Source: Burkholderia cenocepacia
GTDB lineage: Bacteria > Pseudomonadota > Gammaproteobacteria > Burkholderiales > Burkholderiaceae
Direction of reading: 5' to 3'
Assembly: GCF_900446215.1 (NCBI RefSeq)
Contig: NZ_UAQZ01000003.1
Coordinates: 186,001-250,000 of the forward strand
DNA: 64,000 nt
The notes under the pieces were generated by a model that was not told the origin of the DNA, made no database searches, and saw only the letters and a program-made list of their open reading frames with translations. The first letter of the stretch is position 1, and each line of letters begins with the position of its first letter. Positions 1 to 8,339 of the stretch are shown piece after piece. Both the position numbers and the translations under genes were made by a program.

Positions 1-414
1 GAAGTTGTCGGCGACGCTCGTCTGCTCGCTGACGAACCGCGTCATGAAGCCGGCGGCCGGATCGTCGCTGTAGTTGGTGCCGTTCTCGCGCAGCGGGTGC
101 AGCGCGAGATAGAACACGAATTCGTTGATGCCGTCGGGCAACGTATCCAGTGCGATCGGCGGCGGCAGGTCGTCGGCCTGCGGCGCGGCATACAGCGCGC
201 CGTCCGGGAACACGAGCGCGAGTTCGGCCACCCGCAGCACGTTGCTGCCGAGCGCGTCGCGGTCGATGCGCACCGAGCGCACGCCCCAGTTGTATGGCTG
301 GATCGCCTGGATGGACTCGAACAGGCGCGCCTCGTGGTACGCGTCCTGCCGCTGAAAGTGTTGAGGCCGGAGGAACAGCCCTTCCCCCCACAGCACCTTG
401 GCCGAATAACTCAT
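1..414 (-). CDS. tssK: T6SS baseplate protein TssK, N-terminal 138 residues (cut by window edge)
   Basis: The frame is open from an ATG at 414 to the left edge, so only the N-terminal part is present. It begins MSYSAKVLWGEGLFLRPQHF, which is the conserved start of the TssK (VasE/ImpJ) family. TssK is a cytoplasmic trimer that links the TssE/F/G baseplate wedge to the TssJLM membrane complex. The gene lies 105 bp downstream of tssJ on the same strand and tssL would be expected beyond the edge. No strong ribosome-binding site is visible before the ATG. The family identification is secure; the missing C-terminus cannot be assessed. Confidence 0.93.
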   Translation of the reverse strand, partial: MSYSAKVLWGEGLFLRPQHFQRQDAYHEARLFESIQAIQPYNWGVRSVRIDRDALGSNVLRVAELALVFPDGALYAAPQADDLPPPIALDTLPDGINEFVFYLALHPLRENGTNYSDDPAAGFMTRFVSEQTSVADNF

Positions 415-519
415 GTCAAATCCGGTTAATGTGGCGTTTGCGATGTAATCGATTTGGTCGTGCCCGAATTAAATCGCCAAGTGTGTTAACTCTTGTTAAT
501 TGACATTCGTGCGTCATGT

Positions 520-1131
520 TTAACCGCAGGAGACCGAAGACAGCATATTCAGCGGTTGCGAAGGCGCACCCTGTTGCGGTGCGATGACCGTGCCGTCGGT
601 GACCGTCATCGCGCAATTATGCAGGCCGATGATTATGCCGGATTTCTCCGACTTCACCGGATCGAACGTCAGTTTCCAGCGTTGCAGTGCGGGATCGCGG
701 AACAGCGCGACAATGCCGAATGCCTGCGCTTCGCGCGATACCTTCTCGGTTGCCGTATAGCGCTGGCCCGGAATCAGCGTGATTTCACGCACGTTCAGCA
801 GATCGGCGCCGAGTGCGGTTTTTTCCTTGGCCGGGTCGGTAAATGCGTCGAACGGCGCTTGCTGGAACGAGGTCGGGTCTTTCAGCGCATAGAGGCGCAC
901 GACGAGCGCAAGCGGCTTGTTGTCGGTCGCGGCATTCAGGTTCGGTGCGGCGGCCAGCGTGAGGCCTATGTTGCGCGGCGGCTTCTGCGCGTCGGGCACC
1001 TCGGGCTTGCCGATGCCGGCCGCGGACATCACGGCGCTCGCGGCCGAGCCGAGCAGCGGAGCGGCCGCGCATCCGGCCAGAAGGGCGCACGCAAGCAGCG
1101 GCAGCGCGTAGCGAATCATGGACGATCTCAT
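520..1131 (-). CDS. tssJ: T6SS outer-membrane lipoprotein TssJ
   Basis: The 203-residue product has an N-terminal hydrophobic stretch ending in the lipobox L-A-G-C with the lipidated cysteine at residue 21. The rest fits the TssJ (VasD/SciN) beta-sandwich family that anchors TssM to the outer membrane. Two in-frame ATGs are possible, at 1131 and 1119. I chose 1131 because GGAA lies about 8 bases upstream, while 1119 has no ribosome-binding site. A longer frame running to 1353 has no signal peptide at its start and was not used. The gene is first in a leftward unit with tssK and is divergent from tagM. Confidence 0.9.
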   Translation of the reverse strand: MRSSMIRYALPLLACALLAGCAAAPLLGSAASAVMSAAGIGKPEVPDAQKPPRNIGLTLAAAPNLNAATDNKPLALVVRLYALKDPTSFQQAPFDAFTDPAKEKTALGADLLNVREITLIPGQRYTATEKVSREAQAFGIVALFRDPALQRWKLTFDPVKSEKSGIIIGLHNCAMTVTDGTVIAPQQGAPSQPLNMLSSVSCG

Positions 1132-1505
1132 CGTTTTTTCCGGCGTGCCGCCTTTATCCCTGTCAAAACTGCCGGGATATTGCCGCGTTCGCTGCGTATC
1201 CCCGACATTGCACCGTTCAACTATTAAGCACGCCCGCGTCAGGCGAGCATCCGGAAATTTTTTCCGCCATCCGGGCGGCGCGTCGTGCAACCAGTAAAAC
1301 TTGCGCATTCCGGTCGAAAGAAAAACCGCTGCGAGCCCGCAGCGAGCGGCCATTCGAGGGGGTAGCGCCCGGTTTTAAAAGGAATTACTCTTCACACGAC
1401 GATTGAATTATGAAAAATTGATCGGTACTATACCCGCGCGCTTCTTGCAAAGCAAAAGAACCAGATTCTCAACGATTTAAAACTCACGCGCCGGTGGATA
1501 TAACG
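1132..1505. promoter_or_regulatory. Divergent tssJ/tagM intergenic region
   Basis: About 370 bp without a gene separate tssJ and tagM. The half near tagM (about 1370-1480) is clearly richer in A and T than the flanking genes, as expected for promoter DNA. One candidate sigma70 promoter for the tagM operon is listed separately. I saw no convincing sigma54 element and no clear promoter for tssJ. Confidence 0.5.
1403..1431 (+). promoter_or_regulatory. Candidate sigma70 promoter for the tagM-tssBC-hcp operon
   Basis: TTGAAT (1403-1408) and TACTAT (1426-1431) are separated by exactly 17 bases in an AT-rich stretch. Each hexamer matches consensus at 4 of 6 positions. The predicted transcript start would be about 65 bases before the tagM ATG. 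This is inference from spacing and composition only. Confidence 0.35.
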
Positions 1506-2132
1506 ATGAAAGACCGTCTCTTCGCAAAACTGTCTGGGGTAGTGGTGGCTTGCGGCGTGATCGCCGGTTGTGCGAGCCAGCCTCCCGCGCCGCCGACTGC
1601 GGAAGTGTTCAACAAGTCGCTGGCCGATGCAGACGCCGTCGCGAAGGCGGGGGGCCAGGACAAGGCGCTCGGCCTGTACCAGCAACTCGCGAAGTCGGAC
1701 CCGACGCGCGAGGAACCGTGGTCGCGCATCGCGCAAATCCAGTTCGCACAAAACCATTACGGGCAGGCGATCGTCGCCGCCCAGGAAGCGCTGCAGCGCG
1801 ACGCGACCGATCGTCAGGCGAAGAGCGTGCTGGCCGTCGCCGGCCTGCGGATCGCGACGCAGTCGCTCGGCGAGCTGCGCCAGGATGCATCGCTCGCGGG
1901 CGATGCGAAGTCCGACGCGCAGGCGCTCGCGAAGCAGTTGCGCGACACGCTCGGCGAATCGGCGCTGTTTCCGCCAGAAACCAAGATCGCGAAACCGCGC
2001 CCGCCGCGCCGCGTCGTCCATCGTGCGAAGGCCGCGGCCGCGCCGGCGGCCGAAGCGGCCGCGAGCGCCGCCCCGACGCCGCCCGCGGCGCAAAAGGGCA
2101 GCGCGGATCCGTTCGGCGCACTGCGCAACTGA
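1506..2132 (+). CDS. tagM: T6SS accessory lipoprotein TagM with TPR-like repeats
   Basis: The 208-residue product has a signal peptide ending in I-A-G-C (cysteine 22), so it is probably a lipoprotein. Residues 30-130 form alternating helices with a TPR-like pattern (D-P-T-x-x-x-P-W at the start of one repeat and A-x-E-A-L-x-x-D at its end). The last 60 residues are an Ala/Pro/Arg-rich low-complexity tail. The ATG at 1506 follows GGTGGA by 7 bases. A GTG at 1494 is in frame but overlaps that ribosome-binding site. The gene is first in the rightward operon, 46 bp before tssB. The name follows Burkholderia T6SS usage; the molecular role is not established here. Confidence 0.75.
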   Translation: MKDRLFAKLSGVVVACGVIAGCASQPPAPPTAEVFNKSLADADAVAKAGGQDKALGLYQQLAKSDPTREEPWSRIAQIQFAQNHYGQAIVAAQEALQRDATDRQAKSVLAVAGLRIATQSLGELRQDASLAGDAKSDAQALAKQLRDTLGESALFPPETKIAKPRPPRRVVHRAKAAAAPAAEAAASAAPTPPAAQKGSADPFGALRN

Positions 2133-2178
2133 AACCGCAACTGACGCGATAACCACAACTAACCTGGGAGCCGTCGAG

Positions 2179-2694
2179 ATGGCCAAGAAAGAAAGCATTC
2201 AGAAAAGCTTGCAGAAAATACGGCCGCCGCGCGTCCAGCTGACCTACGAGGTCGAGAAGGGCGATGCGATCGAGGTGAAGGAACTGCCGTTCGTCGTCGG
2301 GGTCGTCGGCGATCTGGCGGGCCAGTCCGAAATCGAGCAGCCGAAGCTGCGCGACCGCAAGTTCGTCAATATCGACCGCGACAATTTCGACGACGTGATG
2401 AAGGCGATCGAGCCGCGCGCCGCGTTCCAGGTGGAAAACCGCCTGAGCCCGGAAGGCGGCAAGTTCGCGGTCGACCTGAAGTTCCGCTCGCTGTCGGATT
2501 TCAGCCCGGACGAAGTCGTCGAACAGGTCGAGCCGCTGCGCCGCCTGCTCGAGGCGCGCTCGAAGCTCGCCGACCTGCGCAACAAGCTCGCCGGCAACGA
2601 CAAGCTCGAGGATCTGCTGTCCGAGGTGCTGAAGAACACGCAGCAGCTGCAGGAGCTCGCGAAGGGCACCGGCGGCGACAAAGACGGCGAATGA
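2179..2694 (+). CDS. tssB: T6SS contractile sheath small subunit TssB
   Basis: The 171-residue product begins MAKKESIQKSLQKIRPPRVQ and matches TssB (VipA/ImpB) in length and sequence. It contains the conserved stretch PFVVGVVGDLAG and the C-terminal helical region that packs against TssC. TssB and TssC form the sheath whose contraction drives the Hcp tube out of the cell. The ATG at 2179 follows GGGAG by about 9 bases. A longer in-frame reading from 1570 runs antiphase through tagM and is not real. tssC starts 15 bases after the stop, which suggests coupled synthesis of the two sheath partners. Confidence 0.96.
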   Translation: MAKKESIQKSLQKIRPPRVQLTYEVEKGDAIEVKELPFVVGVVGDLAGQSEIEQPKLRDRKFVNIDRDNFDDVMKAIEPRAAFQVENRLSPEGGKFAVDLKFRSLSDFSPDEVVEQVEPLRRLLEARSKLADLRNKLAGNDKLEDLLSEVLKNTQQLQELAKGTGGDKDGE

Positions 2695-2709
2695 CGACGG
2701 AGTGTTGAG

Positions 2710-4200
2710 ATGAACCAGCAAACGGCTGCGGCCCAAGCGAGCGGCGCGGAATACGCCGCCGGGACTTCGTTGCTCGACGACATCGTCGAGAAGAGCAAGG
2801 TCGCGAAATCCGATTCCGAGCATGCGCGCGCGAAGGACCTGATCGGCGAACTCGTGCACCAGGTGCTCGACGGCACGGTGATCGTGTCGGACAACCTGTC
2901 GGCCACGATCGATGCGCGCGTCGCGGAACTCGACCGCCTGATTTCCACGCAGCTTTCCGCGGTGATGCACGCGCCGGAATTCCAGCGCCTCGAAAGCACG
3001 TGGCGCGGGCTGGACTATCTGGTCAAGGAAAGCAACACGGGCCAGACGATCAAGATCAAGGCGCTGCACGCACCGAAGCGCGACCTCGTGCGCGATTTCA
3101 AGGGCGCGAGCGAGTTCGACCAGAGCGCGCTGTTCAAGAAGGTCTACGAAGAGGAATTCGGCACGTTCGGCGGTTCGCCGTTCGGTGCGCTGATCGGCGA
3201 TTACGAGATCTCGCGCCAGCCGGAAGACATGTATTTCATCGAGCAGATGTCGCACGTCGCGGCGGCCGCGCATGCGCCGTTCATCGCGTCGGCGTCGCCG
3301 GAGCTGCTCGGCCTCGAGTCGTTCTCCGACCTCGGCAAGCCGCGCGACCTCGGCAAGGTGTTCGACACCGTCGAATACGCGAAGTGGAAATCGTTCCGCG
3401 ACGCCGAGGATTCCCGCTACGTCGGCCTGACGCTGCCGCGCTTCCTCGGCCGCCTGCCGTTCAATCCGAAGGACGGCCAGACCGCGGAGAACTTCAACTT
3501 CGTCGAGGACGTCGACGGCACCGACCACGACAAGTACCTGTGGTGCAACGCGGCATGGGCCTTCGCGGCACGCCTGACGGCCGCGTTCGACGACTTCGGC
3601 TGGTGCGCGGCGATCCGCGGCGTCGAAGGCGGTGGCCTCGTCGAGGATCTGCCGACCCACACGTTCAAGACCGACGACGGTGAAGTCGCGCTGAAGTGCC
3701 CGACCGAAATCGCGATCACCGATCGCCGCGAGAAGGAGCTGAGCGACCTCGGCTTCATCCCGCTCGTCCATTGCAAGAACTCAGATTACGCCGCGTTCTT
3801 CGCTGCGCAGTCGGTGCAGAAGCCGAAAAAGTACAGCACCGACAGCGCGAATGCGAACGCCGTCCTGTCCGCCCAGCTTCAGTACATCTTCTCGGTATCG
3901 CGCGTCGCGCACTACCTGAAGGCGATGATGCGGGACAAGATCGGCAGCTTCGCATCGGCGCAGAACGTGGAGACTTTCCTCAACCGGTGGATTTCGCAGT
4001 ACGTCCTGCTCGACGACAACGCCTCGCAGGAACAGAAAGCGCAATTCCCGCTGCGCGAGGCATCCATACAAGTGTCGGAGATTCCGGGCAAGCCGGGCTC
4101 GTATCGTTCGGTCGCGTTCCTGCGTCCGCACTTTCAGCTCGACGAACTCTCGATTTCTCTGCGACTTGTCGCTGATCTGCCCAAACCGGCAAATTCATAA
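2710..4200 (+). CDS. tssC: T6SS contractile sheath large subunit TssC
   Basis: The 496-residue length is typical of TssC (VipB/ImpC). The sequence carries family landmarks such as ESTWRGLDYLV near residue 95, GDYEISRQPEDM near 160, and the C-terminal R-P-H-F-Q-L-D-E segment. The protein assembles with TssB into the extended sheath that ClpV later disassembles. The start at 2710 is the natural ATG after the tssB stop. Downstream, 70 bp containing a small hairpin separate it from hcp. Confidence 0.97.
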   Translation: MNQQTAAAQASGAEYAAGTSLLDDIVEKSKVAKSDSEHARAKDLIGELVHQVLDGTVIVSDNLSATIDARVAELDRLISTQLSAVMHAPEFQRLESTWRGLDYLVKESNTGQTIKIKALHAPKRDLVRDFKGASEFDQSALFKKVYEEEFGTFGGSPFGALIGDYEISRQPEDMYFIEQMSHVAAAAHAPFIASASPELLGLESFSDLGKPRDLGKVFDTVEYAKWKSFRDAEDSRYVGLTLPRFLGRLPFNPKDGQTAENFNFVEDVDGTDHDKYLWCNAAWAFAARLTAAFDDFGWCAAIRGVEGGGLVEDLPTHTFKTDDGEVALKCPTEIAITDRREKELSDLGFIPLVHCKNSDYAAFFAAQSVQKPKKYSTDSANANAVLSAQLQYIFSVSRVAHYLKAMMRDKIGSFASAQNVETFLNRWISQYVLLDDNASQEQKAQFPLREASIQVSEIPGKPGSYRSVAFLRPHFQLDELSISLRLVADLPKPANS

Positions 4201-4212
4201 GCGAGTAAATCG

Positions 4213-4231
4213 CCCGGGCGGGCCGCCTGGG
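4213..4231 (+). other. Small hairpin between tssC and hcp
   Basis: CCCGGGC (4213-4219) and GCCTGGG (4225-4231) can form a 7-bp stem with one G-U pair and a 5-base loop. There is no T-run after it, so it is not an intrinsic terminator. It could act as an mRNA processing or stability element for the hcp segment. Confidence 0.35.
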
Positions 4232-4270
4232 TAGGACGTTAAAACCACCTCTTTGGGGAGTCGAAGGGCC

Positions 4271-4774
4271 ATGTTACATATGCACTTGCAGTTTGGTAGT
4301 CCCGCGGTGAAGGGCGAATCCGCGGACAAGGACCATCAGGGCTGGATCGAACTGAAATCGTGGGATCACTCGATCGTTCAGCCGCGTTCGGCAACCGCAT
4401 CGACCGCTGGCGGTCACACGATGACGCGTTGCGAGCACGGCGACATGATCTTCACGAAGGAAATCGATTCGTCGAGCCCGCTGCTGTACCAGCACGCTTC
4501 GGGCGGTACCACGTTCGACGAAGTGACGGTCCATTTCTCGCGCGCGGACGGTGAAGGCAAGCGCGTGCAGTATCTGGAAGTCAAGCTCAAATACGTGATC
4601 ATCTCGAGCATCGCCCCGAGCGTCCGCGAGGAAGGTCTGCCCCTCGAGACGTTCTCGCTGAAGTACGCAGCCGTGCAGTGGAAGCAAACCCAGCAGAAGA
4701 TCGGCGGCAACCAGGGCGGCAACACGCAAGGCGCCTGGAGCCTGACGAAGAACGACAAGACCTACGCGGTCTAA
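4271..4774 (+). CDS. hcp: T6SS inner tube protein Hcp (TssD)
   Basis: The 167-residue product is a canonical Hcp: it opens MLHMHLQFGSPAVKGES, continues with GWIELKSWDH, and ends in the conserved AWSLTKNDKTYAV. Hcp hexamers stack into the tube expelled by sheath contraction and also carry or stabilise effectors. I chose the ATG at 4271, which matches the usual family start; another in-frame ATG follows at 4280 and an upstream GTG at 4253 overlaps the ribosome-binding site GGGGAG. The gene is bracketed by hairpins on both sides, and the downstream one is terminator-like. That arrangement fits the much higher level of Hcp needed compared with baseplate proteins. Confidence 0.97.
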   Translation: MLHMHLQFGSPAVKGESADKDHQGWIELKSWDHSIVQPRSATASTAGGHTMTRCEHGDMIFTKEIDSSSPLLYQHASGGTTFDEVTVHFSRADGEGKRVQYLEVKLKYVIISSIAPSVREEGLPLETFSLKYAAVQWKQTQQKIGGNQGGNTQGAWSLTKNDKTYAV

Positions 4775-4783
4775 GGTCGGTTG

Positions 4784-4818
4784 CGGCAACGGGGCGCTCG
4801 GCGTCCCGTTGCCGTTTT
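4784..4818 (+). terminator. Terminator-like hairpin between hcp and tssE
   Basis: A perfect 10-bp stem (4784-4793 with 4805-4814) extends inward by four more pairs, including one G-U, to a 3-base loop. It is followed directly by TTTT (4815-4818). It lies inside the operon, 9 bases after the hcp stop and 18 bases before the tssE ATG. The likely effect is partial termination or 3'-end protection of hcp mRNA rather than complete termination. Confidence 0.6.
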
Positions 4819-4836
4819 CGCTGTCAACACCGGCCG

Positions 4837-5322
4837 ATGAAACGATTCGAACCCAGTTTTCTCGACAAGCTGTTCGACGACGAACCGCATCTGCCGGCCT
4901 CGGCCGCGATGCGGCAATTGTCGCTGGACGAGCTCAAGAACACGGTCGCCCGCGACGTCGAGGCGATCCTCAACACCCGTATCGCGCATACCGAGAACGA
5001 GCTGGCCGCGCTGCCGGAATGCCAGAAATCGGTGCTGACCTACGGGCTGAACGATTTCGCGGGGCTGAGCCTCGCGAGCCACTACGACCGCGCATTCATC
5101 TGCAAGTCGATCCAGCAGGCCATCGCGCGCCACGAGCCGCGCCTGCAGCAGGTGCAGGTGACGTTCGAGCTGAACGAGCAGGCCACCAACGCGCTGTACT
5201 TCGCGATCCAGGCGCTGCTCGTCGTGCACCCGGCCGAGGAGCCGGTGAGTTTCGACGCGATGCTGCAACCGTCGACGCTGCAGTATTCGGTCACGCGCGC
5301 ACGCGCGGCACGCATGCAGTAA
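4837..5322 (+). CDS. tssE: T6SS baseplate protein TssE (gp25-like)
   Basis: The 161-residue product begins MKRFEPSFLDKLFDDEP and contains the gp25/TssE core, including the conserved region LTYGLNDFAGLSL near residue 70 and the EPRL motif near residue 99. TssE is a small wedge component that starts sheath assembly. The ATG at 4837 has no clear ribosome-binding site and sits just after a strong hairpin, so expression is probably lower than that of hcp. tssF follows after 76 bp. Confidence 0.94.
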   Translation: MKRFEPSFLDKLFDDEPHLPASAAMRQLSLDELKNTVARDVEAILNTRIAHTENELAALPECQKSVLTYGLNDFAGLSLASHYDRAFICKSIQQAIARHEPRLQQVQVTFELNEQATNALYFAIQALLVVHPAEEPVSFDAMLQPSTLQYSVTRARAARMQ

Positions 5323-5398
5323 ATCAAGCCGCCGAGCGGGCCGGACCGCCCGGTGGTGAATCAGGTCCGGCAGGAAATATTGAGGTTCGGGGTCGTCG

Positions 5399-7234
5399 AT
5401 GGAAGAATTGCTGCCGTATTACGAACGCGAATTATCGTTTTTGCGGCGCTATTCGCGAGATTTCGCCGAACGCTATCCGAAGATCGCCGCGCGCCTCGCG
5501 CTGTCCGGCGAGCATTGCGAGGATCCGCACGTCGAGCGGATGATCGAGTCGTTCGCGCTGCTCGGCGCGCGCATCAACAAGAAGCTCGACGACGACTACC
5601 CCGAATTCACCGAAGCGCTGCTGGAAGTGCTGTATCCGCACTACCTGCGGCCGTTCCCGTCGTGTTCGATCGCGCAGTTCACGCCGGCTTCGCCCGGCCA
5701 GCAGACCGAACCGGTCGTGATCGAGCGCGGCACCGAGCTGAAGAGCCGTCCGATCCGCGGCGTGCAATGCCGGTTCCGTACCGCCTACGACGTGACGCTC
5801 GCGCCGATCCGCATCTCGGAAGCACGCTATACGCCGGTCGCGCTCGCGCCGAGCGCGACGGTGCTGCCGTCGAACGCGACGGGCGTGATCTCGATCACGT
5901 TCGAATCGCTCGCCGCGCAGCTCGATCTCGGCGCGCTGAAGCTGTCGACGCTGCGCGCGCACCTGCACGGCGAGCAGTCGTTCGTCGCCGCGCTCACCGA
6001 CTGCCTGTTCGTCAACGTGCTCGGCGCGTACGTCGAGCCCGAACGCAACGGCCGCTGGACCGCGCTGCGCAAGCTGCCGATCGCGCAGGCCGGCTTCGCC
6101 GAGGACGACGCGCTGATCGACTATCCGGCGAAATCGCATCCCGCATACCGGCTGCTCACCGAATACTTCGCGTTCCCCGACAAGTTCGATTTCGTCGACT
6201 TCGACCTCGCGGCGATCGCGCGCGCGTCGGGCCGCTGCCAGCGCGCGACGCTGCATCTGGTGCTGCAGGACGTGCGCAGCGATTCGCACGTCGCGCGCCT
6301 GCTCGAATTGCTGATGGCGAGCCATTTCCGGCTGTTCTGCACGCCGATCGTGAACCTGTTCCGCCAGCACGGCGAGCCGATCCGCATCACGCACCGCGCG
6401 GTGTCGTATCCGGTGATCGCCGAGGCGCGGCGCGCGTTCGCGTACGAGGTGTACTCGATCGACTCGGTGAAGCTCGTCCGGCAGCAGGCGCACGAGGAAT
6501 CGGTGATCGAGTTCCGGCCGTTCTATTCGCTGCATCACGGCGAAGCGGCGCGGATCGGCCACTACTGGTTCGCGCGGCGCAACGACTGGGTCGCACAGAA
6601 GAGCCCCGGCTACGAAACCGAGATCTCGATCGTCGACATCGACTTCGAGCCGACGTCGCCGCAGACCGACACGCTGAGCCTCGATCTCACCTGCACGAAC
6701 CGCGACCTGCCTGCCATGCTGGCGTTCGGCCTCGAAGGCGGCGACCTGTTCCAGGAAGGCGGCGCGCAGACGAGCGGCATTTCGCTGCTGCGTCGCCCGA
6801 CGCAGAGCGTGCGCTTCGAGCGCGGCCGCGCCGCGCACTGGCGGCTCGTGTCGCACCTCGCGCTCAACCACGTATCGCTCGTCGCGCACGGCCTCGCACC
6901 GCTGAAGGAAATGCTGACGCTGTACGACCTGCGACGCACGGCGGTGTCGATGCGCCAGATCGACGGCCTGGTCGGCGTCGAGCAGCGCGGCGCCGTGCAG
7001 TGGCTGCCCGGCAAGCCGTTCGCGACCTTCGTGCGCGGCATCGAGATCCGGCTGACGATCGACGAGGAACACTTCGTCGGCGCGAGCCTCGCGTCCTTCG
7101 TGCGCGTGCTCGACAGCTTCTTCGGGCTGTACGTCCACCTCAACAGTTTCGTTCAATTGGTCGTCGTGTCGAAGCGCACCGGCGAGGAGATCATTCGATG
7201 CAAGCCCCGAACCGGCGAATCGATCCTGGCGTAG
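5399..7234 (+). CDS. tssF: T6SS baseplate wedge protein TssF
   Basis: The 611-residue product starts MEELLPYYERELSFLRRYSR, the signature opening of TssF (ImpG/VasA). The length is typical of the family. TssF forms the TssF2-TssG wedge of the cytoplasmic baseplate. The region around residue 75 (LYPHYLRPFPS) is also conserved. The last 37 bases overlap the start of tssG in another frame, so the two wedge partners are probably translationally coupled. Confidence 0.96.
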   Translation: MEELLPYYERELSFLRRYSRDFAERYPKIAARLALSGEHCEDPHVERMIESFALLGARINKKLDDDYPEFTEALLEVLYPHYLRPFPSCSIAQFTPASPGQQTEPVVIERGTELKSRPIRGVQCRFRTAYDVTLAPIRISEARYTPVALAPSATVLPSNATGVISITFESLAAQLDLGALKLSTLRAHLHGEQSFVAALTDCLFVNVLGAYVEPERNGRWTALRKLPIAQAGFAEDDALIDYPAKSHPAYRLLTEYFAFPDKFDFVDFDLAAIARASGRCQRATLHLVLQDVRSDSHVARLLELLMASHFRLFCTPIVNLFRQHGEPIRITHRAVSYPVIAEARRAFAYEVYSIDSVKLVRQQAHEESVIEFRPFYSLHHGEAARIGHYWFARRNDWVAQKSPGYETEISIVDIDFEPTSPQTDTLSLDLTCTNRDLPAMLAFGLEGGDLFQEGGAQTSGISLLRRPTQSVRFERGRAAHWRLVSHLALNHVSLVAHGLAPLKEMLTLYDLRRTAVSMRQIDGLVGVEQRGAVQWLPGKPFATFVRGIEIRLTIDEEHFVGASLASFVRVLDSFFGLYVHLNSFVQLVVVSKRTGEEIIRCKPRTGESILA

Positions 7235-8298
7235 TCGACGCGCTGCTCGACGAGCCGCACCGCTTCGAGTTCTTCCAGGCGGTGCGCGTGCTCGAGGGGC
7301 TGTTCGCGCGGCAGGCGTCGGATGCGCCCGGCGCATGGCGGCAGGGCGACGTGGTCGCGCAGCGCATCGCATTCCGCAACACGCTGTCGCTCGGCTTTCC
7401 GCCGAGCGAGATCGAAGGCGCGCGCTCGTTCGACGACGACGGCGCGTCGCTGAGTTCGGACGAGCAGCGCGGCGCCGCGCTGGCCGCCGGCGAGCTCGGC
7501 CGCGTCGAGCTGACGCCCGCGTTCTTCGGGCTGCTCGGCGGGCAAGGCGCGCTGCCGCTGCACTACACCGAGCAGATCGTCGCGCGCGAGCATCTGCGGC
7601 GCGACCATGCGGCGCGCGCGTTCTTCGACGTGTTCTCGAACCGCGCGACCGCGCTGTTCTACGCGGCGTGGAAGAAATACCGGCTGCCGTTCCACTACGA
7701 GCTCGACCGCGACGAGCGCTACCTGCCGCTGTTGCTCGCGATCGCGGGCGTGCCGAGCGACGAGGTGCGCGACAGCCTCGCGGCCGGCGCGGGCGGTGTG
7801 CTCGACGAGGCCGTGGCCGGCTACGCGCTCGCCGCGCGGCACCGGCCGATGTCGGCCGCCTACCTGCAGCGCACGCTGTCCGATTACTTCCGCGTGCCGG
7901 TGAAGATCGACCAGTTCGTCGGCAAGTGGTACGACGTGCCGCCCGATCAGCTGAGCGTGCTCGGTGAAGTCAACGCGGTGCTCGGCGCGACGGCGCTCGT
8001 CGGCGAGCGCGTGTGGCAGCGCGACATGCGCGCGCGAATCGTCGTCGGCCCGCTGTCCAAGCGCGACTACGAGGCGTTCCTGCCCGGCGGCGCGCAGGCC
8101 GTCGCGCTCGAGCGGATGCTGACGCTGCTCGCCGGCGTCACGCTCGAATACGAGGTGAAGCTCGTGCTGAAGCGCACCGAGGTCGGCGCGAGCGTGCTCG
8201 GCGCGGGCTCGCGGCTCGGCTGGGATGCGTTCCTGTGCACGCGCGACGCGGCCGAGGACCGTTCGGACGCCCGCTACGAACTGCACGTGATTCACTGA
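7198..8298 (+). CDS. tssG: T6SS baseplate wedge protein TssG
   Basis: The ATG at 7198 opens a 366-residue protein that begins MQAPNRRIDPGVVDALLDEP followed by HRFEFFQAVRVLE, which matches TssG (ImpH/VasB). The frame is open much further upstream but that part runs through tssF and encodes Arg-rich nonsense. The start lies 37 bases inside tssF, with GGCGAGGAG about 10 bases upstream serving as a possible ribosome-binding site. TssG is the single partner of the TssF dimer in each baseplate wedge. clpV begins 41 bp downstream. Confidence 0.95.
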   Translation: MQAPNRRIDPGVVDALLDEPHRFEFFQAVRVLEGLFARQASDAPGAWRQGDVVAQRIAFRNTLSLGFPPSEIEGARSFDDDGASLSSDEQRGAALAAGELGRVELTPAFFGLLGGQGALPLHYTEQIVAREHLRRDHAARAFFDVFSNRATALFYAAWKKYRLPFHYELDRDERYLPLLLAIAGVPSDEVRDSLAAGAGGVLDEAVAGYALAARHRPMSAAYLQRTLSDYFRVPVKIDQFVGKWYDVPPDQLSVLGEVNAVLGATALVGERVWQRDMRARIVVGPLSKRDYEAFLPGGAQAVALERMLTLLAGVTLEYEVKLVLKRTEVGASVLGAGSRLGWDAFLCTRDAAEDRSDARYELHVIH

Positions 8299-8339
8299 GA
8301 CCCTAACAACAACACGCAATCGAACCTGAGATCGACGCC

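Noticed and set aside
1494-1505. GTG start for tagM at 1494.
   Set aside because: It overlaps the likely ribosome-binding site GGTGGA of the ATG at 1506 and adds only four residues.
1132-1505. Sigma54 promoter for the T6SS operon.
   Set aside because: No GG-N10-GC element with proper flanks was found in the divergent region.
4253-4270. GTG start for hcp at 4253.
   Set aside because: It overlaps the GGGGAG site and gives an N-terminus not seen in Hcp proteins.
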